Below, one piece after another: positions 1-7,415 of a stretch of 64,000 nucleotides of DNA. The translations under genes were made by a program, and so were the position numbers. Each line of letters opens with the position of its first letter. Within the stretch, counting starts at the first letter, position 1. The notes beneath the pieces are model-generated. The model was not told where the DNA came from, searched no databases, and saw only the letters and a list, made by a program, of their open reading frames with translations. Origin of the DNA: Lachnospiraceae bacterium (lineage in GTDB: Bacteria > Bacillota > Clostridia > Lachnospirales > Lachnospiraceae); NCBI GenBank assembly GCA_024690205.1, contig JAILCX010000043.1, forward strand, positions 1 through 64,000, written 5' to 3'.

Positions 1-1
1 C

Positions 2-187
2 GGAAATCTAAGATATTTTACTATAGGCATCGATAATCCGGTCATTAAAGTTGATGGAGACAAGGCACTGATCACATATACTTCAGTCTTAAATGCCAAT
101 GCATATGGATCAAGAGGAACGTATCGCATGAAAGGGACTCACCATTACGAAAAGTCTGACGGGTTATGGATTCTTGTAAACAAGTGA
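2..187 (+). CDS. NTF2-like (SnoaL/DUF4440 type) protein, 3' end only
   Basis: The reading frame enters from the left edge and stops at TGA 185-187, so only the last 61 residues are visible and the start is outside the window. The visible part reads as a strand-rich fragment with a GDKALITY strand, then HHYEKSDGLWIL just before the C-terminus. That ending (a charged strand followed by DG-x-W-x-L) is the usual last hairpin of small NTF2-fold domains such as SnoaL-like and DUF4440 proteins, which are pocket domains used as enzymes or binding modules. The family call is inference from this tail; substrate cannot be told. No gene follows closely except the flavodoxin 55 bases downstream. Confidence 0.55.
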   Translation, partial: GNLRYFTIGIDNPVIKVDGDKALITYTSVLNANAYGSRGTYRMKGTHHYEKSDGLWILVNK

Positions 188-242
188 GTGAAGATGAAAA
201 AATGAAGTGACGGATAGCTTTGAAAAGTTGAGGTGATGTTCA

Positions 243-995
243 GTGAAGACAAAAATGAGAATTCTAAGTCTGCTTCTTATAGCATTTATGGTAATAGGTC
301 TTGGCGGATGTGGAAGCACAGATAAAAGTATAGAAAATACTGCAACGCAAAACAGTACGATCACGAATGAACAAAGTGCGAAAGCAGATAAAGCTGAAGT
401 TTTGACAACAGGGGAAGCTGCCCAAACTGAGGACCAAACGGTGGAGCCGGAATCGGGAATTGAAGGCAGCGATATTTTGGTGGTTTATTTTTCACGGACC
501 GGCGAGCAGTATACCGTAGGCGTCATTGACAAAGGAAACACTTCTATAGTGGCCGAGATGATCTCCGAGGAGACAGGAGCAGATCTGTTTGAAGTAATCC
601 CAGAAGAAGATCACTATCCAATGACGTATTCTGAACTGACAGATGTAGCAAAACAGGAACAGAACGATAATGCCAGACCTGCATATGCGAAAGATGTACC
701 GGATCTGTTACAGTATTCCACCATATTTATAGGCGCGCCTGTCTGGTGGGGCGACTGGCCAATGATCATGTACACATTCTTTGAGAATAACGCAGAAGGT
801 CTGTCAGGTAAAACTTTGATCCCTTTTTCCACACATGAAGGATCGGGTCTGTCGGGCTTTGATAAGAAGCTTTCTTCAGCCTGTCCGTATGCGGCGGTTA
901 TAGACGGACTTGCGATAAGAGGAAGCGACTGTCAGAATGATCAGGACAGCGTTAGGAAAAAAGTCAGCGAATGGGTGACGGGACTGGGATATTAG
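243..995 (+). CDS. Flavodoxin-domain lipoprotein
   Basis: Residues 1-23 are a lipoprotein signal with a lipobox ending LGGC, followed by a Thr/Gln/Glu-rich linker to about residue 75. The rest is a flavodoxin fold: the strand ILVVYFSRTG carries the FMN phosphate loop, and IGAPVWWGDWP is the aromatic flavin loop of the Flavodoxin_4 family. It is probably an extracytoplasmic, membrane-tethered FMN protein for electron transfer; the partner is unknown. The GTG at 243 is chosen because GAGG lies about nine bases before it; an ATG at 255 is too far from that site. A remnant of a DUF4405 membrane gene follows at once, suggesting a former flavodoxin plus membrane-subunit pair. Confidence 0.85.
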   Translation: MKTKMRILSLLLIAFMVIGLGGCGSTDKSIENTATQNSTITNEQSAKADKAEVLTTGEAAQTEDQTVEPESGIEGSDILVVYFSRTGEQYTVGVIDKGNTSIVAEMISEETGADLFEVIPEEDHYPMTYSELTDVAKQEQNDNARPAYAKDVPDLLQYSTIFIGAPVWWGDWPMIMYTFFENNAEGLSGKTLIPFSTHEGSGLSGFDKKLSSACPYAAVIDGLAIRGSDCQNDQDSVRKKVSEWVTGLGY

Positions 996-1008
996 AGGAG
1001 TGATTTGT

Positions 1009-1074
1009 TTGAAAAAGAAGATCGGGATCATAATCGATATTTCTATGACGATCATGATGCCCCTGCTTGTGTGA
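1009..1074 (+). pseudogene. Truncated DUF4405-like membrane protein remnant
   Basis: A 21-codon frame opens with TTG behind a good ribosome site (GAGGAG at about 995-1000) and reads LKKKIGIIIDISMTIMMPLL before a TGA. This matches the first transmembrane stretch that begins DUF4405 proteins (M-K-K-K-x-I-I-D-I-x-M-T), small membrane proteins commonly placed beside flavodoxins. The remaining four-helix body is missing, so this looks like a 5' stump left by a deletion. The identification rests on a short N-terminal pattern only. Confidence 0.4.
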
Positions 1075-1083
1075 GGTGATGCC

Positions 1084-1284
1084 ATGATAAATGCACCGCT
1101 GATCGAATTGTCCTCTGAAGAAGAGCGCAGGGCATTCATAAAGAACAGGTACCCATGTATCGCGGATTGCGATATGTGCGGTCTTTGCAGGATTTTTCAC
1201 AGCAAAGATCCTGAGAATGCTTATCATGATTATATAAAGGGTATACGTACATTTGCCGAGATTTCGGATGACTATATACATTGA
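1084..1284 (+). CDS. Small cysteine-motif protein of unknown function
   Basis: A 66-residue protein with a strong ribosome site (GAGGTGA) a few bases before its ATG. Its centre reads CIADCDMCGLCRIF, a cluster of four Cys in a C-x3-C-x2-C-x2-C arrangement that could bind a metal or an iron-sulfur cluster; the tail contains HDYIKGIRTFAEISDDYIH. I do not recognise the family. It lies between a flavodoxin and a membrane protein in a region with several gene stumps, so it may be a shortened descendant of a larger ferredoxin-like protein, but start signal and composition look like a live gene. Confidence 0.6.
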   Translation: MINAPLIELSSEEERRAFIKNRYPCIADCDMCGLCRIFHSKDPENAYHDYIKGIRTFAEISDDYIH

Positions 1285-1332
1285 ATTTGCAGTATAAATG
1301 GTAAACAAATCGGAATTTGTGGAGATGTTTGA

Positions 1333-1782
1333 ATGCTGAAAAACTATAGAATCGGCTTTGACTGGATAGGCCTTATCCTTTTTCTGGTCATAATGATACC
1401 AAACTTCATCTGGTTTGTTGTCCCGGCTCCTAATGATGTCCTTCGGACAGAGTTTGTAACAGGCACAATAGATAGTATTGCTTCTATCTGTCAGGTGTTG
1501 ATGGTGGCGAGTCTTTGCCTCGTAATTAAAAGGAATAATACGGAATCAAAAGTAATAGGAACGATCATCACAGTGATGGCATGTGTCGTCCTTTACTATA
1601 TATGCTGGCTTTGTTACTATCAGGGAAATACCCATACGGCGGTTTTGATAGGTCTGACTGTATTTCCCTGTGCGGCATTTTTGATATATTCGTATAAAAG
1701 AAGGAATATGATTGCTGCTTTTTTTGCCGGAGTCTTTTCGATGTGTCATATAATATACGCTATCGTTAATTTTATTATTTAG
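1333..1782 (+). CDS. Small integral membrane protein, unknown function
   Basis: 149 residues, almost wholly hydrophobic, with about four or five membrane segments (roughly residues 10-31, 48-67, 75-95, 101-120 and 128-147). The cytosolic turns carry basic residues (KRNNTESK, YKRRN), which places most loops inside. No catalytic motif is visible and I do not recognise the family with confidence. The segment before the ATG (TGTGGAGATGTTTGA) gives a GGAG ribosome site. The neighbours are small or decayed genes, so context gives no functional hint. Confidence 0.55.
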   Translation: MLKNYRIGFDWIGLILFLVIMIPNFIWFVVPAPNDVLRTEFVTGTIDSIASICQVLMVASLCLVIKRNNTESKVIGTIITVMACVVLYYICWLCYYQGNTHTAVLIGLTVFPCAAFLIYSYKRRNMIAAFFAGVFSMCHIIYAIVNFII

Positions 1783-1809
1783 ATTAATTCTGATTTTTGG
1801 GGCTGAACA

Positions 1810-1923
1810 GTGGAGCGTTATCTTGGAAGTTACTTGGTAAGGCTTTACGGTATGAAAGGTAAAGACGGTAAAGGATATCCGGATCCGGCGATCATCCAGG
1901 GGATAATTGATTACCTGAAGTAA
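1810..1923 (+). pseudogene. Short orphan frame in a decayed stretch
   Basis: A 37-codon frame starting with GTG and ending at TAA 1921-1923 has gene-like composition (YPDPAIIQGIIDYLK at its end) but no ribosome site and no recognisable fold. A second short gene-like frame begins at 1962 and is broken after 17 codons. Together they suggest that 1783-2063 holds ends of genes removed by deletion. No other structure was seen in this stretch. Confidence 0.25.
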
Positions 1924-2063
1924 TAATATGGACGAATTCCTAAAAATGAAAAAACCTGACATATGAGATACGATAAAGTAGAATACCATGTTGTGACGGA
2001 AGAATGCCCTGCGTGATCGCAGTGATACAGAAATGATCACGTGTATCGGAAAATGGTGAGATT

Positions 2064-2267
2064 ATGAACAAGAAATATATACCAAGGAAAATGATCCCTC
2101 GAAGTCGGTTCAGAGACCTATATAAAGAATGGGACGAGGAGGACCGGGCTCTTTTGATAGATAAGATGAATGTCCTTCTCTTCGAGAACTCTCAATATAC
2201 AGATTCCAAGAACTACGGGTTTTTGTGTAATCTTCTTACATCCCTTAAACTTCTCAAACAGTATTGA
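2064..2267 (+). CDS. Small hypothetical protein
   Basis: 67 residues, rich in charged residues, mostly helical by composition, with no membrane segment, Cys cluster or known motif. GGTGAG sits at 2054-2059 before the ATG, giving moderate start support. The N-terminal part (KYIPRKMIPRSRFRDLYKEW) is basic and the C-terminal part (LLTSLKLLKQY) amphipathic. It may be a complete small protein or a fragment; the surrounding area contains several gene stumps, so I keep the confidence low. Confidence 0.4.
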   Translation: MNKKYIPRKMIPRSRFRDLYKEWDEEDRALLIDKMNVLLFENSQYTDSKNYGFLCNLLTSLKLLKQY

Positions 2268-2477
2268 CCAGATTGAATTAAGGAAATTTGCAAAGTCGCT
2301 TTATCATGATCTGTGTGAAGTATAGCAATGTCTATTATCCCAGAATATGATACAGGATGATACACAAAAGGAGTTTAGTGGAATGCGAGCTTTGATAATT
2401 AATTGCTGACTTCTAAGGACAGTTTGAATTCTGTTCTTACATATAAGGACGAATCTTTATCTGAGTAGAAATCTATG

Positions 2478-2511
2478 GCGGCGGAGAGAAATCTCTGCCG
2501 CATTTTAATTT
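2478..2511 (+). terminator. Intrinsic terminator, GAAA tetraloop
   Basis: A ten-pair GC-rich stem (2478-2487 with 2492-2501, one G-T pair) closed by a GAAA loop and followed by ATTTTAATTT. It closes the transcription unit that ends near 2267 and insulates the operator-controlled promoter just downstream. Confidence 0.75.
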
Positions 2512-2526
2512 CTGAACAAATATGAG

Positions 2527-2603
2527 TTGACAAAATATGTAACATATTACATAATTTAAATAGGTAATACATTACATAATGTGAGCAGGTAACACATCAC
2601 ATA
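2527..2603 (+). promoter_or_regulatory. Promoter with three phased operators upstream of the FMN-binding protein
   Basis: TTGACA at 2527-2532 and CATAAT at 2550-2555 form a promoter with 17-base spacing. Three copies of an 18-base inverted repeat, consensus TAKGTAA-N4-TTACATA, start at 2536, 2561 and 2586, exactly 25 bases apart. The first fills the spacer between -35 and -10 (TATGTAACATATTACATA); the others run into the leader. The form suits a dimeric repressor of the TetR or MarR kind; binding would block polymerase. The operator differs from the one before the TetR gene at 4769, so the regulator is probably elsewhere. Confidence 0.7.
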
Positions 2604-2672
2604 TTTGGTCGGCCGCATCATTTTCAATCGGATGAAGAAAGTTTATAGTTTCGTATCTTGGAGATCAGTACA

Positions 2673-3068
2673 ATGAAAAAACTTATCAAAATCGTAATTA
2701 TTTTATTGCTTATATTCCTGGCAGTGACGGTGTTCGGAATCCTGATAGCCGGTAACAGGATGACAGGCCAGGTAAATGCCTTTGACCGATCCCGGATCAA
2801 TCTGAGTCATGTTTCTGACGGAGTATATACCGGTCACAGTGAAACGGATCTTGTTAAGGTGGAGGTCAGTGTAACGGTGTCAGGCGGAGTTATAAGGAAT
2901 ATTGAAATTCTTAAACATGAGTGTGGTAAAGGGCACCCCGCTGATGTTATAGTTAATGATATGATCACGAATAATGATACTGAGGTTGACGCTGTTTCCG
3001 GTGCAACGATGTCCAGTGAAGTTATAAAAGATGCAGTCAGAAATGCGCTAAGGAAGGGAATTAAATAA
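2673..3068 (+). CDS. Membrane-anchored FMN-binding domain protein
   Basis: 131 residues. One N-terminal membrane helix (about 5-26) is followed by an FMN_bind domain (about 48-129). The domain opens with SDGVYTG and ends with the flavinylation motif SGAT at residues 109-112, where the Thr is the residue that carries covalent FMN in RnfG/NqrC-type proteins. Such small anchored domains are used in extracytoplasmic electron transfer after modification by ApbE; no apbE is in the window. ATG 2673 is taken over an upstream in-frame TTG at 2658 because GGAG lies ten bases before it. It stands alone behind a terminator and a three-operator promoter, so it appears to be individually induced. Confidence 0.85.
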   Translation: MKKLIKIVIILLLIFLAVTVFGILIAGNRMTGQVNAFDRSRINLSHVSDGVYTGHSETDLVKVEVSVTVSGGVIRNIEILKHECGKGHPADVIVNDMITNNDTEVDAVSGATMSSEVIKDAVRNALRKGIK

Positions 3069-3240
3069 ATTCAATTTGCGATTAGTTATACTGTTGTTTT
3101 CTGGGAAAAGAATAATTCTGCGAGAAAATTCAAGATCGGAGTATGCATACGGGGATTGCCTATCTGTAAGCCTGTGTTGGAATGAATTTTATTAAGAAGT
3201 TTATATAAGATAAGACGATATTTATATTCGGAGGTAGATC

Positions 3241-3882
3241 ATGGCAGATAAATGCAGTATATGCGGGAAAAGAGCAGGTTCATACGTGGTAAAAGACGGA
3301 GCAATCTGCGGAAAGTGCTATGATAAGTATACCAAAGCAGGTTACGACTTTAAGAAAAAGCTTACCGTTTCAGAGATTGAAGAAGTGATTTGCGGGGAAG
3401 AAGAACAAAATCAGTTACGTGAGTATAAAAATGAAGATCTTGATAAAGCCAAAGGTCTTATATATATCTGGGGAGCCGGTTTTTTAGTCGGTATTGTCAT
3501 GTTTGTAATCCTCTGGTCAGATTTTCTTGGCTATGCTATTGCAAAGGAAAAGCAGACAGTCGATGCACATCTTGTGGATTCGTATGAAATCGAGAACTAT
3601 AAAGAAGACGAAAACGGAGTAAAGAAAACATCTGTTTCAGCAAAATATGAGTATGTAATAGATGGTAAGACCTATTCCCTTTCCGTTTCGACGAATAATG
3701 ATGTAAGTACAACAAAGGTCAAGGTTTACAAAAAGAAAAACGGAGAATGGAAAGAATATTTAAAGAATCCTACAAGGCACTTTGCAAGCCTTGGGTTCCT
3801 TCTTTTATCCGCTTTTTGCGTTTGGATGGGAAAGAGCGATCTTGATAATGTGATTGAAGTACTGAAAAGAAAAAAGAAATAA
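3241..3882 (+). CDS. Zinc-ribbon membrane protein
   Basis: 213 residues. The N-terminus has two CxxC pairs (CSICGKR and CGKCYDK, residues 5-29), a zinc ribbon. A membrane helix follows at about 76-97, then an extracytoplasmic strand-rich part of about 75 residues with repeated KYEYVIDGKTY-like strands resembling DUF3592 domains, and a second helix near 180-197. Both ends are therefore inside the cell. The function is unknown; zinc ribbon plus membrane hairpin proteins are common in Firmicutes. A clear ribosome site (GGAGG) precedes the ATG. The stop is two bases before the next gene, so the two are co-transcribed. Confidence 0.65.
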   Translation: MADKCSICGKRAGSYVVKDGAICGKCYDKYTKAGYDFKKKLTVSEIEEVICGEEEQNQLREYKNEDLDKAKGLIYIWGAGFLVGIVMFVILWSDFLGYAIAKEKQTVDAHLVDSYEIENYKEDENGVKKTSVSAKYEYVIDGKTYSLSVSTNNDVSTTKVKVYKKKNGEWKEYLKNPTRHFASLGFLLLSAFCVWMGKSDLDNVIEVLKRKKK

Positions 3883-3884
3883 AG

Positions 3885-4571
3885 ATGATCATAACAAGAG
3901 AACAAGCACTTAAATACGGACTGTCTTTTGCAGATACATATATCGATACGCCCTTCCATGATCCGAACTGGCAGCTGGTTCGGTATAAGGCCAATAAGAA
4001 GGCATTTTTGTGGACTTATGAGAGGGACGGATATATCAACCTGAATGTAAAGGTCGACCCGGAGAAAGCATTTTTTTGGAGGGACATCCATAAGTCTGTC
4101 ATCCCGGGATACCATCAGAATAAGGAACATTGGAATACGATAATCCTGGACGGTACGATCCCCGATAAAGACATCAAGATGATGATCGCGGAAAGCTATG
4201 ATCTGATAGCGGACAGCCCGACCAAAAGGATATATGAGGCGGTTAAAAAGATTCCGAAAGGATGCGTAGCAACATACGCGGATGTAGCTGAGGAAGCAGG
4301 AGACAGGAAGATGGCCAGGGCGGTCGGTAATGCGCTCCACAAGAACCCTGATCCACTTACGATCCCTTGTCACAGGGTAGTAAATGCCAAAGGTGAGCTG
4401 GCGGGTGAATATGTTTTCGGCGGAGCCTGGAAGCAGGGTGAGCGCCTCATGGAAGAGGGCGTTGAAGTTAAGGAGGGCCGCGTGGATCTTAAAAAATTCG
4501 GTTGGAAGACAATTTACGAAACAAGGGCCGCCTGCAATGATATGGAAGTCAAAGAGAACCGTCCCCAATGA
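3885..4571 (+). CDS. YjbR (MmcQ)-MGMT fusion, DNA alkylation repair
   Basis: 228 residues with two domains. Residues 1-108 are an MmcQ/YjbR double-wing domain. Residues about 113-205 are the DNA-binding and catalytic domain of O6-alkylguanine-DNA alkyltransferase, with the acceptor motif PCHRV (Cys162) intact and the preceding helix RAVGNALHKNP. With Cys present it should be an active methyltransferase and not an alkyltransferase-like protein. The last residues (VKENRP) come from a dispersed repeat that overlaps the gene end, so the C-terminus has been altered by that element. The ATG lies two bases after the zinc-ribbon gene, with its ribosome site inside that gene. Confidence 0.8.
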   Translation: MIITREQALKYGLSFADTYIDTPFHDPNWQLVRYKANKKAFLWTYERDGYINLNVKVDPEKAFFWRDIHKSVIPGYHQNKEHWNTIILDGTIPDKDIKMMIAESYDLIADSPTKRIYEAVKKIPKGCVATYADVAEEAGDRKMARAVGNALHKNPDPLTIPCHRVVNAKGELAGEYVFGGAWKQGERLMEEGVEVKEGRVDLKKFGWKTIYETRAACNDMEVKENRPQ

Positions 4572-4611
4572 CTCCCCAATGACTCCACAATGACTCCCCA
4601 ATGACGGGAGG
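4551..4611 (-). repeat. Dispersed GGGGACGGTTCTC repeat with 11-base tandem tail
   Basis: The complement of 4551-4566 reads GGGGACGGTTCTCTTT, identical over all 16 bases to 57551-57566 in this window. It is followed (on the plus strand, 4567-4609) by four near-copies of an 11-base unit AATGACTCCCC. Elements of this form occur scattered in many Clostridia (general knowledge, not searched here). It supplies the stop codon and last residues of the MGMT fusion. Confidence 0.75.
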
Positions 4612-4652
4612 TAAATGACAGAGTTGACATCAGATCAAATGTAGCGTAAGAT

Positions 4653-4709
4653 AAATAAAGTGACCTGGTGGTCACTTTATTTCAGACTTTCAAGTGACCA
4701 ACTGGTCAC
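4653..4709 (+). promoter_or_regulatory. Two TetR-type operators before the tetR gene
   Basis: A 30-base perfect palindrome (4653-4682, core AAAGTGACC-TGGT-GGTCACTTT) and a second 16-base perfect palindrome (4694-4709, GTGACC-AACT-GGTCAC) share the half-site GTGACC. Their centres are 34 bases apart. They lie 60-115 bases before the TetR start, the usual position for autoregulation. Confidence 0.8.
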
Positions 4710-4768
4710 CAAATCCGCCGCCAAATGGATGATAAAGACAGTAAAGAAGAATACGCAAGGAGATGGCC

Positions 4769-5386
4769 ATGCCAAATAAAGTATTTTTGGAACTTGATAC
4801 AAATAAGCAGGAAAGTATCACTGATGCCGCGATAAAGGAGTTTGCTCTTTACGGATATGAGAACAGCTCCACTAATAGGATAGTAAAGGAATGCGGCATC
4901 AGTAAAGGAAGCCTTTTTAAATATTTTAATAATAAAGAGGAACTGTATTTTTACCTCATTGAGAAAGTATCTTTAAGGATGGCTATGGAAACTTCATCCG
5001 ATGTAAAAAACCTACCGAAAGATCTTTTTGAAAGAGTATTGGAATACTCGGTCACAGAGATCTCGTGGTATGTTGAAAATCCCACGATGGGCAGATTCCT
5101 TATAGGAGTTGCATCTGAGGGCAACAATCAAATAGGTAAAAAGATAAGGGAGAGGTTCAAAGATACTAACACTGATATATATGAACAGCTTCTTAAAGAT
5201 GTTGATATGTCCGCATTCAAAAGTTCAGGAAAGGAAATCAGGGAAATTCTAAGATGGGTCCTTTCAGGATTTAATGAAAGCTTTCTTAAAGGTCTGACCG
5301 GAAAAGATATCGATATCAGGAAGATAAAAAAAGAGTATATAAAGCAGCTTAGAAACCACCTCAAGGTGTTAAAGAACGGATTTTGA
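4769..5386 (+). CDS. TetR-family transcriptional repressor
   Basis: About 205 residues. The N-terminal helix-turn-helix is typical (ITDAAIKEFALYGYENSSTNRIVKECGISKG, then SLFKYFNNKEELYFYLI), followed by an all-helical ligand domain. Two ATG codons lie six bases apart; the second (4769) is chosen because AAGGAG ends at 4762 and would be too close to the first at 4763. The two GTGACC palindromes just upstream make self-repression likely. The hydrolase gene follows after 22 bases with its own ribosome site, so the repressor probably controls that gene, responding to a compound the hydrolase acts on. The ligand cannot be read from sequence. Confidence 0.85.
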   Translation: MPNKVFLELDTNKQESITDAAIKEFALYGYENSSTNRIVKECGISKGSLFKYFNNKEELYFYLIEKVSLRMAMETSSDVKNLPKDLFERVLEYSVTEISWYVENPTMGRFLIGVASEGNNQIGKKIRERFKDTNTDIYEQLLKDVDMSAFKSSGKEIREILRWVLSGFNESFLKGLTGKDIDIRKIKKEYIKQLRNHLKVLKNGF

Positions 5387-5408
5387 ACATAGTAAAAAGG
5401 AGATAGAT

Positions 5409-6209
5409 ATGGGAAAAAAGATAAGAAACGGATGCATTGATATAGGTGATACAACGATGTATTACGTATCATTCGGAACGGGCAGCAAAAATATGGTAGT
5501 ACTTCCCGGTCTTTCCGACGGACTATCGACAGTTAAAGGGAAGGCGCTGTTGTTATCAACGCCTTACAAAAAGTTTATGAAGGACTATACCATATATATG
5601 TTCAGCCGTAAAAACAACATGCCTCAAGGCTACTCAATAAAGAATATGGCTGATGATCAGGTAGAGGTTTTAAATAAACTCGGGATTACAAAAACTGCTG
5701 TCCTTGGCGTTTCACAGGGTGGTATGATTGCCCAGTGTATAGCCATATATCATCCTGAAATTGTCGAAAGACTGATACTTGCTGTTACAGCCCCCAACGC
5801 AAATGAGGTGGTTAAGGATGCCGTATCAGGATGGATAAAAATGGCTCTGGAAAATGACCACGTAAGATTAATGGTGGATACGGCAGAAAAGATGTATTCA
5901 GATAAGTATCTTTTAAAAAACAGGAAACTATTTCCTCTGCTTGCCAGATTTACCAAGCCGAAAAACTATGACAGATTCTTAAAAAACGCAAGGGCAATAC
6001 TGGAGTTTGACGTGATAAATGATCTTTCGCGTATATCTGCTCCGACTTATATCATAGCCGGAAGTGATGACAAAACCGTCGGAAATGATGCCGCAGCTTT
6101 GCTTCATAAGAACATAGCGGGCAGTAAGCTTTACATATATGAGGGCCTTGGACACGGAGCGTTTGAAGAAGCAGGCGACTTTTACGAAAGAGCTTTCACA
6201 TCACATTGA
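5409..6209 (+). CDS. Alpha/beta hydrolase
   Basis: 266 residues with an alpha/beta hydrolase core: the oxyanion strand NMVVLPGLSDG, nucleophile elbow GVSQGG (Ser near residue 98), acid residue in IIAGSDDKTV, and catalytic His in EGLGHGAFEEAG. All three parts of the triad are present, so it should be active on an ester, thioester or similar bond. No signal peptide, so it acts in the cytosol. A strong site AAAAGGAG precedes the ATG. It is the second gene of the TetR operon and probably the regulated function. Confidence 0.8.
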   Translation: MGKKIRNGCIDIGDTTMYYVSFGTGSKNMVVLPGLSDGLSTVKGKALLLSTPYKKFMKDYTIYMFSRKNNMPQGYSIKNMADDQVEVLNKLGITKTAVLGVSQGGMIAQCIAIYHPEIVERLILAVTAPNANEVVKDAVSGWIKMALENDHVRLMVDTAEKMYSDKYLLKNRKLFPLLARFTKPKNYDRFLKNARAILEFDVINDLSRISAPTYIIAGSDDKTVGNDAAALLHKNIAGSKLYIYEGLGHGAFEEAGDFYERAFTSH

Positions 6210-6320
6210 ACGCAACTAATTCATACATTAGCTCTCTCTAAATGTTAACTTTGATTGATAGACTCCCACTTTTATCGGAAATATAATTATGTTAAAATTA
6301 ATTGCAAAGGTGGGATATGT

Positions 6321-7415
6321 ATGAGAAAACACTATTTGGACAACATTCGCTGGATTACCGTTGTGATAGTCGTTATCTATCACGTATTTTACATGTATAA
6401 TGCAGAAGGAGTGCCCGGCGGCCTTGGAAAAATCACTGATCTTCAGGTGCAGTACTATGACATTTTCCAGTATCTGGTCTACCCCTGGTTTATGCCGGTT
6501 CTGTTTGTGGTTTCGGGAATAAGTGCCAAACTGTCACTTGATCTGAAAACGGATAAAGAGTTTTTAAGATCAAGAACACAAAAGCTGTTGGTCCCTTCCA
6601 CAATCGGCCTTTTGGTTTTCCATTTTATACAGGGATATGTCAGCATGTCACTTGGAGGAGGCATTGAAGGTTTATCTGCAGCGGGAGTTCCGAAATTCGT
6701 AATATACATGATAATGGTAGCAACCGGAAGCGGAGTACTCTGGTATGTTCATCTGCTTTGGTTATACAGTGTGGTACTTGTTCTTATAAGAAAGATCGAA
6801 AAAGGAAGACTTTCCAAGATGGGAGCAAAGACTCCGCTTTGGCTTATTGCATTGTTTGCTTTGCCCATCTGGGGCGCTTCACAGATCTTAAACGCTCCGA
6901 TGATCTCCGTATACCGATTTGCTTTTTATTTCGTATTTTTTATCCTGGGTTATTTTGTCTTTTCAAATGATGAAGTCATTGAAAGGTTAAAGAACAGATC
7001 CGTAATTCTTATTGCGGCAGCTATAGTTGTATGCATCCTTTTTACCGTCACATATTTTGGAAACAACTTTGCGGAAAATCCGATAAACAGGAGCATACTG
7101 TTTGCGATAGACGCATATGTCGGCTCGTTGGCATTGCTTTCAGGGATGGCCAGTTTCGGTGATTTTTCGAATAATTTTACAAAGTGGATGTCCGGTCACA
7201 GTTTCGGGCTTTATGTATTCCACTATCTTGGAATATCGACAGTCGCTTTGTGTTTTGCAAAACCGAAACTATTACCGGCACCTGCCTGCTATCTTTTGAG
7301 CCTTTTGGCAGCGTTTGTATTCGGTTACGGATTATATGCCGTAATTTCAAGGATTCCGTTTTTCAGATGGGCAGTACTTGGTATTAAGAAGGATAAGAAG
7401 AATAAGGAGAAGTAA
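6321..7415 (+). CDS. Acyltransferase_3 family membrane protein
   Basis: 364 residues with about ten membrane helices. It begins with the family pattern YLDNIRW and has the conserved His in helix 1 (VIYHVFYMYN), the residue that acts in acyl transfer in the OafA/WecH-type Acyltransferase_3 fold. Members acylate cell-surface glycans or small molecules; the target is unknown here. The ATG at 6321 is preferred to an upstream in-frame start because AAAGGTGGGA lies just before it. The last codon is followed directly by the ATG of the XRE-AbrB gene, so the genes to 9914 form one operon of four. Confidence 0.75.
   Translation: MRKHYLDNIRWITVVIVVIYHVFYMYNAEGVPGGLGKITDLQVQYYDIFQYLVYPWFMPVLFVVSGISAKLSLDLKTDKEFLRSRTQKLLVPSTIGLLVFHFIQGYVSMSLGGGIEGLSAAGVPKFVIYMIMVATGSGVLWYVHLLWLYSVVLVLIRKIEKGRLSKMGAKTPLWLIALFALPIWGASQILNAPMISVYRFAFYFVFFILGYFVFSNDEVIERLKNRSVILIAAAIVVCILFTVTYFGNNFAENPINRSILFAIDAYVGSLALLSGMASFGDFSNNFTKWMSGHSFGLYVFHYLGISTVALCFAKPKLLPAPACYLLSLLAAFVFGYGLYAVISRIPFFRWAVLGIKKDKKNKEK

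Noticed and set aside
2536..2603. CRISPR-like array of three regular repeats
   Set aside because: The spacers would be only seven bases, the repeats are inverted-repeat operators, and they overlap a promoter.
3726..4601. 291-codon minus-strand open frame opposite the YjbR-MGMT gene
   Set aside because: It covers parts of two real plus-strand genes and the repeat, and shows no domain or start signal.
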